This document shows positions 6,550 through 13,142 of a DNA stretch of 18,749 nt, in pieces. Origin of the DNA: an uncultured bacterium (GTDB taxonomy: Bacteria; Planctomycetota; Uabimicrobiia; Uabimicrobiales; JABWCH01); the NCBI GenBank assembly GCA_938003875.1, contig CALKWO010000403.1, positions 1-18,749 on the forward strand, written 5' to 3'. A model generated the notes under the pieces. It searched no databases, was not told where the DNA came from, and saw only the letters and a program-made list of their open reading frames with translations. How positions within the stretch are numbered: position 1 is the stretch's first letter; every line of letters starts with the position of its first letter. Made by a program: the position numbers and the translations under genes.

Positions 6550-8010
6550 TTGGATATTTATTCTCTGTTTTTACAGTTTATAAAAAAGCATAGTATTTTT
6601 GAAAACCAGGATAAAATGATTGCGGGCGTTTCTGGAGGAGCCGATTCTGTCGCGCTTCTGGACTTGCTCTATTGTTTGTCCCAAGAAATCCCTTTGGAAA
6701 TCGCGGTGGCCTGCCTGGATCATGGTATACGAGAGGAAAGCCAACAGGAAGTCAAATTTGTAGAGGCTCTGGCTAAAAAATATGGAATGGCTTTTTTCTC
6801 TCGCCGTGTGGAATTAGGAAAAGAATCTAAGGCTGGTCTGGAAGAAAAGGCCAGAGAGGTTCGTTATGCATTTTTAGCGGAAGTAGCACAAAAATTTCAT
6901 GCCTCTAAAATAGCAGTAGCCCATCATTCGGACGATCAGGTAGAAACCGTTTTGCTTCATTTTTTTAAAGGCACAGGAATCCCTGGTCTTTGCGGCATGC
7001 CTGTCGATAGAGCTTTATTTCCAGGATCTTCTCTTCGGCTGGTTCGTCCTTTGTTGTGCCTGGATAAGTCCCAGATACTTTCGTATTTGCGGGAAAAAGG
7101 CTTGGGCTGGTGTGAAGATGCTTCGAATTCTGATATTCGCTTTACTCGCAATCGGATACGGCACAGAATCCTGCCTTTTTTAGAGCAAGAAGGGTATTCC
7201 CAAATTAAAGAAAGCATTCTTTCGTTGGCGCAGTATGCCAGAGAAAACACAGAGTATATGAGCCAGCAGGCAGAATGTTTTTTTAAGGAAAACGTCCAAA
7301 ATCCTTGCTTTGAAAGGCCGTATCTAAGTCGTTTTTTCCCTTTACTGGAAGGAAAGGAGTGTGCTAAAACAATTCCAGCGAATGCGTTAAAAAAAATGCC
7401 TGTTGCGATAATACCCTATCTTCTTTTTAAGATTCTGCAATCTCTTGGTGTAACTGTAAACCTGCGTGGCTCCCATTATCAAAGAATCGCACGTCTGGTG
7501 AATGAACCAAATGGTGTTGCGGAAATGCCTCAAGGTATACAGGCTTATAAGACTCCTGGTTCTATATCTTTTATTTTACCTTTTGCGCCTAATTCGCATC
7601 TGCCTGGAATATGGACTGTGCCAGGAAAAATAGCGTGCAGTGACTATGCTTTTCTGGAGGCCAGAATTAGGATTGCTCAAGGTTTTGATCTTGCTTATCA
7701 TCAAAAGCATTCTCATCCGCTTTCTGTGGCGATTTCTCTGGATGGATTAGCATTGCCTCTTGTGGTTAGATTTGTTCATACTGAAGATAGTGTACAGCTT
7801 TTAGGTGCCCCAGGGAAGAAAAAAGTTGCAAGAATACTCAACGATTTAAAAGTCCCTGTAGCTATGAGACAAAGGATAATTCTGGTTACGGACAGCCAGA
7901 ATCATCCTCTATGGATACCAGGCATAGGTATCTCCCATTCCGCAAGGATAAAAAGCGATACAAAAGAAATTTTAGAGCTATCCATGATGGAACAAAAAAT
8001 CCTTTGCTAG
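6550..8010 (+). CDS. tilS: tRNA(Ile)-lysidine synthase
   Basis: TilS uses ATP to attach lysine to C34 of the tRNA-Ile with a CAU anticodon, switching decoding from AUG to AUA. It is a cytoplasmic, normally essential enzyme. The N-type ATP-pyrophosphatase P-loop S28-G-G-A-D-S33 is intact, followed by the family's 'ACLDHGIREES' and 'VAHHSDDQVETVLLHFFKGTG' regions and the 'FTRNRIRHRILPFL' segment. A C-terminal TilS domain is seen near 430-480 (DLKVPVAMRQRI through WIPGIGIS). At 486 aa it is full length for the three-domain form. The start is TTG at 6550, chosen because AAGGAA lies six bases upstream; the next in-frame ATG (6616) would leave only about five residues before the P-loop. The stop overlaps the convergent gene's stop in the palindrome CTAG. 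Confidence 0.95.
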   Translation: MDIYSLFLQFIKKHSIFENQDKMIAGVSGGADSVALLDLLYCLSQEIPLEIAVACLDHGIREESQQEVKFVEALAKKYGMAFFSRRVELGKESKAGLEEKAREVRYAFLAEVAQKFHASKIAVAHHSDDQVETVLLHFFKGTGIPGLCGMPVDRALFPGSSLRLVRPLLCLDKSQILSYLREKGLGWCEDASNSDIRFTRNRIRHRILPFLEQEGYSQIKESILSLAQYARENTEYMSQQAECFFKENVQNPCFERPYLSRFFPLLEGKECAKTIPANALKKMPVAIIPYLLFKILQSLGVTVNLRGSHYQRIARLVNEPNGVAEMPQGIQAYKTPGSISFILPFAPNSHLPGIWTVPGKIACSDYAFLEARIRIAQGFDLAYHQKHSHPLSVAISLDGLALPLVVRFVHTEDSVQLLGAPGKKKVARILNDLKVPVAMRQRIILVTDSQNHPLWIPGIGISHSARIKSDTKEILELSMMEQKILC

Positions 8011-8537
8011 ATTCTTCTGTATGCTATAAGCAACATACAGGCTAAGGATAGGAATACCCAGGAAGAAGCTTCAGGAACGCTTGTGGTCGTTTGCATTTCT
8101 ACTTCTCCCACGGAAAATCTTCCTCCTACAGGTCCAATAAAATCGATATAAGTCACAAAGCTATTGACTGTATAGGTTCGCCATTCGTTTGTAGGGCAAT
8201 GAAATTGATTGTAGATCGTTGAGCCTGTGGTATAAATATTCACATTTATTGGATCTTCGTCGTCATCCCCCAAATAATAAACCTTCAAAATATCTACTTT
8301 TTGGGCACTGAGAAACTGATAGCGAAAAGTGTAAGGTGGATTTCCGTCATTAGGATAGTGTCCTCTGTCCAAACCATAGGTAGAGGGATTGCCATCCACA
8401 AATCCAGAAGGATTCCATCCATAATTGTTGTCTCCTGGCAAAAAGTTACCAAGCGACAGCAGATTTAAAGTTTCCGCCTTTACAGAAAAAGAAAATGCCA
8501 GGCAGAGAGCCATGAGAAAAAAGAGGTATTGTTTCAT
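8007..8537 (-). CDS. Secreted PEP-CTERM protein with F5/8-type (discoidin-like) domain
   Basis: This 176-aa exported protein has a signal peptide at residues 1-22 (KQYLFFLMALCLAFSF core, cleavage after VKA). The mature part looks like a small galactose-binding-like beta-sandwich: DGNPSTYGLD, a 'VDILKVYYLGDDDEDP' strand and a closing 'RFSVGEVEMQ'. Those positions fit F5/8-type C or discoidin folds, but this call is moderate. The C-terminus is a PEP-CTERM-like sorting signal: VPEASSW, a hydrophobic helix, then YRRI. Such tails are processed by an exosortase, often in exopolysaccharide-producing bacteria; none is in this window. I start at the ATG at 8537 because AAAGGAGT lies six bases upstream and the signal peptide begins there. 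An ATG at 8576 would only add 13 polar residues. Converges with tilS, overlapping by 4 bases. Confidence 0.85.
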   Translation of the reverse strand: MKQYLFFLMALCLAFSFSVKAETLNLLSLGNFLPGDNNYGWNPSGFVDGNPSTYGLDRGHYPNDGNPPYTFRYQFLSAQKVDILKVYYLGDDDEDPINVNIYTTGSTIYNQFHCPTNEWRTYTVNSFVTYIDFIGPVGGRFSVGEVEMQTTTSVPEASSWVFLSLACMLLIAYRRI

Positions 8538-8669
8538 GCAATCACTCCTTTCGTTACTGTTTTTTGTATTGGTCAAAATTTTAGATCTTTTAACGTAAGG
8601 AATCTATTTTCTCAAAAAAAAACTTATAAATCAAGAGAAGATCCAAAGATATTTTTTATGAACTTTTTC

Positions 8670-8698
8670 TTGACCCTTTTTTCCAGTCATGTTAAAAT
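8670..8698 (+). promoter_or_regulatory. Sigma70-type promoter for the phosphatase operon
   Basis: TTGACC (8670-8675) and TAAAAT (8693-8698) are separated by exactly 17 bases. Each differs from consensus at one position. Initiation would be expected near 8705, giving a leader of about 37 bases before the ATG at 8742 with GAAAGG as ribosome site. Confidence 0.7.
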
Positions 8699-8741
8699 CA
8701 TTCAGACAAATTATCTTAACCTATTTTGAAAGGCACGACGA

Positions 8742-10448
8742 ATGCTAACCTCTGAACATACCTGGAATCTGAACATACTTTGTGTAGATGCTCAAGAAGA
8801 TACACTTAAGTTGTACCAGGATGTACTTACTTCCTCTGCTCATAAGGTTGCTTCCATTACGCAAAAGTACAAAAGAATTCCTGGTGGACACCCTATGCTG
8901 GAAACAAGCTATAGCGTTTTTCCTGCTATGTCGGGCAAATCTGCTATAAGAACTTCTCTGGAAGCAAAAAACAAAGAGATGGAAATTGCCGTTGGATTTT
9001 TCGATATTGGAATCACAGGGGAAATCAGTGGAGTGGATTGCATTCGTGAAGTAAAACGTATTTTTCCTTCTTTGCTCTGTGCAGTCGTTACCGAAACGAC
9101 AGACCAGGGAGTAAACCAGCTTCGTAGTATTTTCGATTCCCAGGATGAATGGTTGTACATCAAAAAGCCTTTTACAAAAGAAGAGCTTTTACAAACAGCC
9201 TGCAACCTCATAGTTTCCTGGAATCTAAGAGAAGAACAAAGCCTGGCCATGGAAAAAATCAAGGAAAGCAAAGAGAAAGTACAAAGGCTTCTTGTCGTTA
9301 CTCCAAAGCTTTTTCGGCAGCAAGACTACAATGAACTTTGCCAGAGTGTTGTCAAAGAAGCTTCTGAAATCACAAACAGCCCTCATGCCTTTCTGGCTAT
9401 GAGAAACAATAATAAGATGGAATTCATGGCTGGATTAGGAAAATATCAGATTCGGAGTGAAGACGATAAACAAAGGCATTTGAGAATTTTGGATAACCCG
9501 CAAAGTTGGGACAAAGGTTGCCTTGTCCCTCTATCTGTTGGAGAAATGCCGCTAGGACTTCTTTTTATCGATGAACTGACATACGAGGCTCGCGATACGG
9601 AAATTTTGGAGCTCTTTACAAGCCAGGCAGCTTACGCTTTCGAAAATTTGAGAATACAGGCAGAAAGAGAAGAGCAAAAGATGCGCGAGCAGGAATTGAA
9701 AATTGGAAAAAATATCCAGGAAAGTCTTTTGCCAAAGTTTATTCCAGAAAGCAACGATATAGAACTATATGGAATGATGCACAGTGCTAAGGAAATTGGA
9801 GGCGATTACTACGATTTTATCAATAGGGAAACCAGAGATAACCAGATAACCGACGATATTTTTGTAAGCATCGGAGATGTTGCAGGAAAGGGAGTCGCCG
9901 CTGGTCTTATCATGAGCGAAGTGCGATCTTTTGTACGTGCCTTGATTCCTTTTTATGACTCTCCTCACCAAATTTTAGATTTAGTTGCAAGGCTTTTGGA
10001 AAGAGATATTTGGGGAACTGGAAAGTTTATGAGTGTTTTGCTTATGCTATGGGACGCTAAAGCCAAAAGATTTCGATTTACTTCAGCAGGACATGAGCAT
10101 ATCATACACTATATTGCAAAACAAAAAACTTGTGAAGTATTCAAGGCAGGCGGTGTAGTTCTTGGCCTGAAGCATAATGTTGTCAGCCCTCACATGAAAG
10201 AAAATGAATTGCTCATAGATCATGATGATGTCATCTTCCTGTTTACGGACGGTGCTACAGAGGCCATGAATGCCAAAGGAGAAATGTTCACCCTAGAAAA
10301 GCTCGTAGAACTTACAGCAGAGTATGCTCATTTGTCCTGCAAGGAAATTCTCAAGACCATTTTTCAGAAAATTCAGGAATTCATCGGAAATTTTGAACAA
10401 TTCGATGATATTACTATGGTCGCTATCAAAAGAAAAAGAGCGAAATAA
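8742..10448 (+). CDS. SpoIIE/RsbU-type PP2C phosphatase with receiver and GAF domains
   Basis: This 568-aa cytoplasmic signalling protein has three domains. Residues 10-155 are a response-regulator receiver: Asp16 is in the acidic pocket, Asp88 is the likely phospho-acceptor (GFFDIGITG), and Lys142 is in KKPF. The acidic pair is reduced to one Asp (VDA), and an insert of about 25 residues precedes Asp88, so it is somewhat divergent. Residues 165-190 are a helical linker, 190-310 a GAF domain, and 330-568 a SpoIIE-type PP2C phosphatase. Metal-binding aspartates are present at D355 (GGDYYDF), D379 (GDVAGKG), D503 (FTDGATEA) and D555/D556 (FDDIT). Relatives dephosphorylate anti-sigma-antagonist proteins in partner-switching pathways; no such partner lies nearby. 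It is the first of five tightly packed plus-strand genes with a strong upstream promoter. Domain calls are firm; the target is unknown. Confidence 0.92.
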   Translation: MLTSEHTWNLNILCVDAQEDTLKLYQDVLTSSAHKVASITQKYKRIPGGHPMLETSYSVFPAMSGKSAIRTSLEAKNKEMEIAVGFFDIGITGEISGVDCIREVKRIFPSLLCAVVTETTDQGVNQLRSIFDSQDEWLYIKKPFTKEELLQTACNLIVSWNLREEQSLAMEKIKESKEKVQRLLVVTPKLFRQQDYNELCQSVVKEASEITNSPHAFLAMRNNNKMEFMAGLGKYQIRSEDDKQRHLRILDNPQSWDKGCLVPLSVGEMPLGLLFIDELTYEARDTEILELFTSQAAYAFENLRIQAEREEQKMREQELKIGKNIQESLLPKFIPESNDIELYGMMHSAKEIGGDYYDFINRETRDNQITDDIFVSIGDVAGKGVAAGLIMSEVRSFVRALIPFYDSPHQILDLVARLLERDIWGTGKFMSVLLMLWDAKAKRFRFTSAGHEHIIHYIAKQKTCEVFKAGGVVLGLKHNVVSPHMKENELLIDHDDVIFLFTDGATEAMNAKGEMFTLEKLVELTAEYAHLSCKEILKTIFQKIQEFIGNFEQFDDITMVAIKRKRAK

Positions 10449-10453
10449 ACATA

Positions 10454-11113
10454 ATGTCACAAAAAACGTTTGAATATCATAGTATTTCAACATATTCCTG
10501 GTTTCTCCCCCAAAAAAAAATTGTGAAAAAATTTGTACACGATCTGGTTCAAGAACACCAGGAACGACTTAAGCCTTTCGGATGTTCTCGTATTTCTCCC
10601 TGCCAGCTTTTGAAAATATGGCCAGGCGAACCAGCAGGAAGTATAATACAAAAAAAAACACAAGCAAAAAATTCTCTTTTGCAAATCTTTATTGACAATT
10701 GTCTGCAAATTCTTAGAATATTAAACCTGGAAGCAGGGAAACTTCAGAAACTGGATATTTTTCTGAGAGAAAAAGAAAATCTTCTCAGAGATATTATAAA
10801 AAACGCTGCCATAGACGCTGCTGATCTTAACATAAGAGCTACAACAACAATACCCAAGCTTAGCTATAAAAATACCTTCATTACGGAAAGCGATATTGTG
10901 GATGTTGCTGTCGAAGAAGCAGTCAAAATTTCCCTATGGCATCTTTGTTGGCTAGTTTCTGAAAGAGAGCTGGATCTACTAAAAAAATATCGGAATCCTT
11001 TTTCTCCTCTTATGGAAATTTTTTCTTTAGGTTTATGGCCTTTAGGAATTTCTCAAAAAGACTACATTGTTTTAGTTCCAAGAGATACAGAAATAGTAGA
11101 AGAAGTGTTTTAG
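10454..11113 (+). CDS. Hypothetical protein, unknown family
   Basis: A 219-aa protein starting five bases after the phosphatase stop, with no clear ribosome site of its own, so it is probably translated by coupling. No signal peptide or membrane segment is convincing. The N-terminal half is basic and helical, and the middle (75-150) is helical. The C-terminal third contains 'KYRNPFSPLMEIFSLGLWPLG', then a hydrophobic strand and an acidic end. It is not an anti-anti-sigma STAS protein or a histidine-kinase-like anti-sigma factor by eye, which might have been expected after a SpoIIE phosphatase. Codon use and operon position argue that it is real. Function not recognised. Confidence 0.7.
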   Translation: MSQKTFEYHSISTYSWFLPQKKIVKKFVHDLVQEHQERLKPFGCSRISPCQLLKIWPGEPAGSIIQKKTQAKNSLLQIFIDNCLQILRILNLEAGKLQKLDIFLREKENLLRDIIKNAAIDAADLNIRATTTIPKLSYKNTFITESDIVDVAVEEAVKISLWHLCWLVSERELDLLKKYRNPFSPLMEIFSLGLWPLGISQKDYIVLVPRDTEIVEEVF

Positions 11114-11130
11114 TCAAATAGTAGAAAAAT

Positions 11131-11850
11131 ATGATTTACCACAAAATTTGTGATAGCATGTATCCTTGTATAACTAGAGAAGAAATCCGAGAGCTAGATC
11201 GTCTGGCCATCGAAGAGTATCATATTCCTTCCATCCTCCTGATGGAAAATGCAGGAAGAGAAGCTGCTCGGATTATCGCTCAAAGAAACCTGCATGGGCC
11301 TGTGAATATCTTGTGTGGCCCAGGTAATAATGGTGGTGATGGTTTTGTCATTGCAAGACATCTCTATAATCAGGGAATAGAAGTAAAGGTTTTTTTTGCT
11401 GGAGAGTTAAAAAAAATTTCTCCCACATCAGATCCAGGAATCCATCTTGACATTTTAAAAAAAATGGATATTATCCCAACAGAAATTCTAAAGAATCATA
11501 ACCTCTCTTCTATTCTCATGGAAAATAATCCAGAAATCTTTGTGGATGCCTTATTAGGAACAGGGCTTTCAGGTACAGTAAGGGAGCCTATCTATAGCAT
11601 TATCAGTGAGGTATCTACCTTAGATAAAGATATAATTTCCGTTGATATTCCTTCTGGGTTGGATGCCAATACAGGAGAGATTTTAGGCATAGCTATCAAA
11701 GCAATACAAACAATAACTTTTGTTTTGCCAAAACAAGGCTTTCTTGTATTTAAAGGCCCTGAGCTTACAGGCGAGGTTGTCGTTGCAGAAATATCAATAC
11801 CTAGAAACTTATTGGAAAAAAAATGTTTATTAAAAAAACAGATTGGATAA
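11131..11850 (+). CDS. nnrE: NAD(P)H-hydrate epimerase (YjeF_N domain)
   Basis: NnrE interconverts the R and S epimers of NADHX and NADPHX, damaged hydrated cofactors, so that the dehydratase can repair them in the cytoplasm. Hallmarks are present: 'LLMENAGREAA' near 45, the cofactor-binding loop G63-P-G-N-N-G-G-D-G71, D139-A-L-L-G-T-G and 'VDIPSGLDANTG' at 171-182. At 239 aa it is a stand-alone epimerase without the YjeF_C dehydratase often fused to it; NnrD must be elsewhere. The ATG at 11131 has a weak ribosome site. A start at 11158 would remove nine residues before the conserved 'ITREEIRELD' and cannot be excluded. Its last 28 bases overlap the following lipoprotein gene. Confidence 0.92.
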   Translation: MIYHKICDSMYPCITREEIRELDRLAIEEYHIPSILLMENAGREAARIIAQRNLHGPVNILCGPGNNGGDGFVIARHLYNQGIEVKVFFAGELKKISPTSDPGIHLDILKKMDIIPTEILKNHNLSSILMENNPEIFVDALLGTGLSGTVREPIYSIISEVSTLDKDIISVDIPSGLDANTGEILGIAIKAIQTITFVLPKQGFLVFKGPELTGEVVVAEISIPRNLLEKKCLLKKQIG

Positions 11851-12362
11851 AAATTCTTTTGCTTTTTAGCATTGTTTGCGCAGTCGGATGTATTGGTAAA
11901 GTACAATGGACAGAGCGAAAAGGAGGCGAACCAGAAGAAAACAATTGGATACCCGTTTGTCCTTCCTGCAGCCAGGTTGTAAACCATGAATCTCTGCAAT
12001 GCTCAAATCCAAAATGCAAAACTCTTCTTACATGGAGCGATAAAATAGTATATGCCAAAAAATTATACCATGAAGAAGAGCAGGAGAAAGAGGGCATTCC
12101 TGTAGCACCTTCTTTAATAGAAGAAAAAGAACCTGTTATAGAGAAAAAACAGGAATCCCAAAAAATTATAGAAAAACAAGAAAGCAAGACCGAAAAATCG
12201 AAAGAATCGAAAGAAAAAGATACGACTCCTAAAGAAAAAGATACGACTCCTAAAGAAAAAGAGCAAGATTCTAAAGATGCTAAGGAGCCTAAAGATGCCA
12301 AGGAGCCTAAGGATTCTAAGGAGCCTAACAATTGGGAATTTAACGAAGAAGATTGGAAATAG
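11823..12362 (+). CDS. Lipoprotein with zinc-ribbon and K/E/P-rich repeat tail
   Basis: This 179-aa protein has a basic N-terminus, a hydrophobic stretch and a lipobox-like A20-V-G-C23. A four-cysteine zinc-ribbon pattern follows (C46-x2-C49, x10, C60-x4-C65), then a long low-complexity charged region from about 80 to the end. The tail holds tandem repeats: KEKDTTP twice, then KDAKEP, KDAKEP and KDSKEP. It is probably an extended, disordered spacer in the periplasm or cell wall zone. A zinc ribbon on an exported lipoprotein is unusual, since such ribbons are mostly cytoplasmic; the cysteines could instead form disulfides. It overlaps nnrE by 28 bases in another frame and is followed after 15 bases by the methyltransferase. 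Function is unknown. Confidence 0.8.
   Translation: MFIKKTDWIKILLLFSIVCAVGCIGKVQWTERKGGEPEENNWIPVCPSCSQVVNHESLQCSNPKCKTLLTWSDKIVYAKKLYHEEEQEKEGIPVAPSLIEEKEPVIEKKQESQKIIEKQESKTEKSKESKEKDTTPKEKDTTPKEKEQDSKDAKEPKDAKEPKDSKEPNNWEFNEEDWK
12210..12326 (+). repeat. In-gene tandem repeats in the lipoprotein tail
   Basis: A 21-bp unit is repeated perfectly (12210-12230 and 12231-12251), with a diverged third copy after it. An 18-bp unit follows three times (12273-12290, 12291-12308, 12309-12326) with small differences. Both unit lengths are multiples of three, so copy-number change would keep the frame. They encode KEKDTTP and KDAKEP-type repeats. Confidence 0.85.
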
Positions 12363-12377
12363 TAATAGGGAAAAAGC

Positions 12378-13013
12378 ATGTTAAATTTGTATACATTTTG
12401 GCGAAATACCGTAAAAAATTTTTCAGTAACGGGTGCCATTGCACCTAGTTCTAATTCACTAGCAAAAACAATCACTGGACTTTTATCTCTCAAGAAAAAA
12501 CCAGCAAGAATATTAGAGGTAGGAGCTGGTACAGGCGTTGTGACAGAAAAAATACTCACTCTTCTTGGGCCTGAAGATCATCTGGACATCTGCGAAATCA
12601 GCCCACATTTTATTCGCTTTCTGCAAAAACGCTTTCAGGAAGAGAAAATTTTTAAAAATGCACCCTGTCCTGTAAATCTCTTCCCCTGTGATGTTCAGAA
12701 AATTCCAGTGGATAAGCCCTATGATTATATTATTTCAAGCCTTCCTTTTAATGTTTTTGATCCACATACTGTTCAAAAAATTTTAGACCATTACTTACAA
12801 ATCGTAAATCCATCAGGATGGATCAGCTATTTTGAATATATAGGAATTCGTCCTGTAAAGGCCTTTTTTTCAAACTCAAGAGAAAAACAGAGAATCCAGG
12901 CAGTAGAAAGAGTAGTCAAACAATTCATTAACCAAAATGAAATCTTCCATAACCATGTCTGGCTAAATCTTCCTCCTGCTTATGTAAGACATTGCCAGAA
13001 AAAAAGTTCATAA
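12378..13013 (+). CDS. SAM-dependent methyltransferase, phospholipid N-methyltransferase (PmtA)-like
   Basis: This 211-aa enzyme of the class I SAM-dependent fold belongs to the group related to rRNA adenine dimethylases. The segment 'VTGAIAPSSNSLAKTI' near 17-32 is the typical entry of PmtA-like phospholipid N-methyltransferases. Motif I is E47-V-G-A-G-T-G53, and acidic residues follow strand 2 (DICEIS). The catalytic-loop motif is S120-S-L-P-F-N-V-F127, corresponding to the S-x-LPF of this family. The expected role is methylation of phosphatidylethanolamine towards phosphatidylcholine at the inner membrane, though substrate specificity cannot be read from sequence. AGGGAAA precedes the ATG. 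It is the last gene of the phosphatase operon. Confidence 0.85.
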   Translation: MLNLYTFWRNTVKNFSVTGAIAPSSNSLAKTITGLLSLKKKPARILEVGAGTGVVTEKILTLLGPEDHLDICEISPHFIRFLQKRFQEEKIFKNAPCPVNLFPCDVQKIPVDKPYDYIISSLPFNVFDPHTVQKILDHYLQIVNPSGWISYFEYIGIRPVKAFFSNSREKQRIQAVERVVKQFINQNEIFHNHVWLNLPPAYVRHCQKKSS

Positions 13014-13060
13014 CCAGTAGCAACGCCCCAGAGGCCTTGCAAATTTTGTCTTGCAGCAGA

Positions 13061-13135
13061 TTGTAGCCGCAGGGTTGCGCCCAAAAAGCCGTTTCTGCAC
13101 AAAAGCCAAACGCCAGCGCAATCCCTGCGTCTTTT
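13061..13135 (+). repeat. 75-bp dispersed stem-loop repeat, copy A (full)
   Basis: The element starts TTGTAGCCGCAGGGTTGCGCC and ends GCGCAATCCCTGCGTCTTTT. CGCAGGGTTGCGC (13068-13080) pairs with GCGCAATCCCTGCG (13116-13129), leaving one bulged T, and the stem is followed by TCTTTT. It lies between the convergent methyltransferase and amylase genes and could act as a terminator for the plus-strand operon. Related copies are at 14765-14800, 18454-18528 and 18570-18643. Confidence 0.85.
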
Positions 13136-13142
13136 CTCCAAA

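Noticed and set aside
6461..6583. 40-codon plus-strand open frame overlapping the tilS start
   Set aside because: The codons look fairly gene-like, but there is no ribosome site, it starts in a palindromic repeat and it overlaps tilS by 34 bases. A leader peptide cannot be fully excluded.
8538..8576. Earlier ATG for the PEP-CTERM protein
   Set aside because: It would add 13 polar residues before the signal peptide, while AAAGGAGT lies just before the ATG at 8537.
12210..12326. CRISPR-like array
   Set aside because: The repeats are contiguous and in frame, without spacers, and encode a low-complexity protein tail.
11801..12559. Minus-strand open frame of 252 codons across the lipoprotein gene
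   Set aside because: Its LGSLASLGSL repeats are the antisense of the K/E/P tandem repeats, and it overlaps three real genes.
12378..13013. rRNA adenine dimethylase (KsgA)
   Set aside because: The fold is related, but the GAIAPSS entry and the S-S-L-P-F motif in place of NLPY/NIPY point to the phospholipid methyltransferase group.
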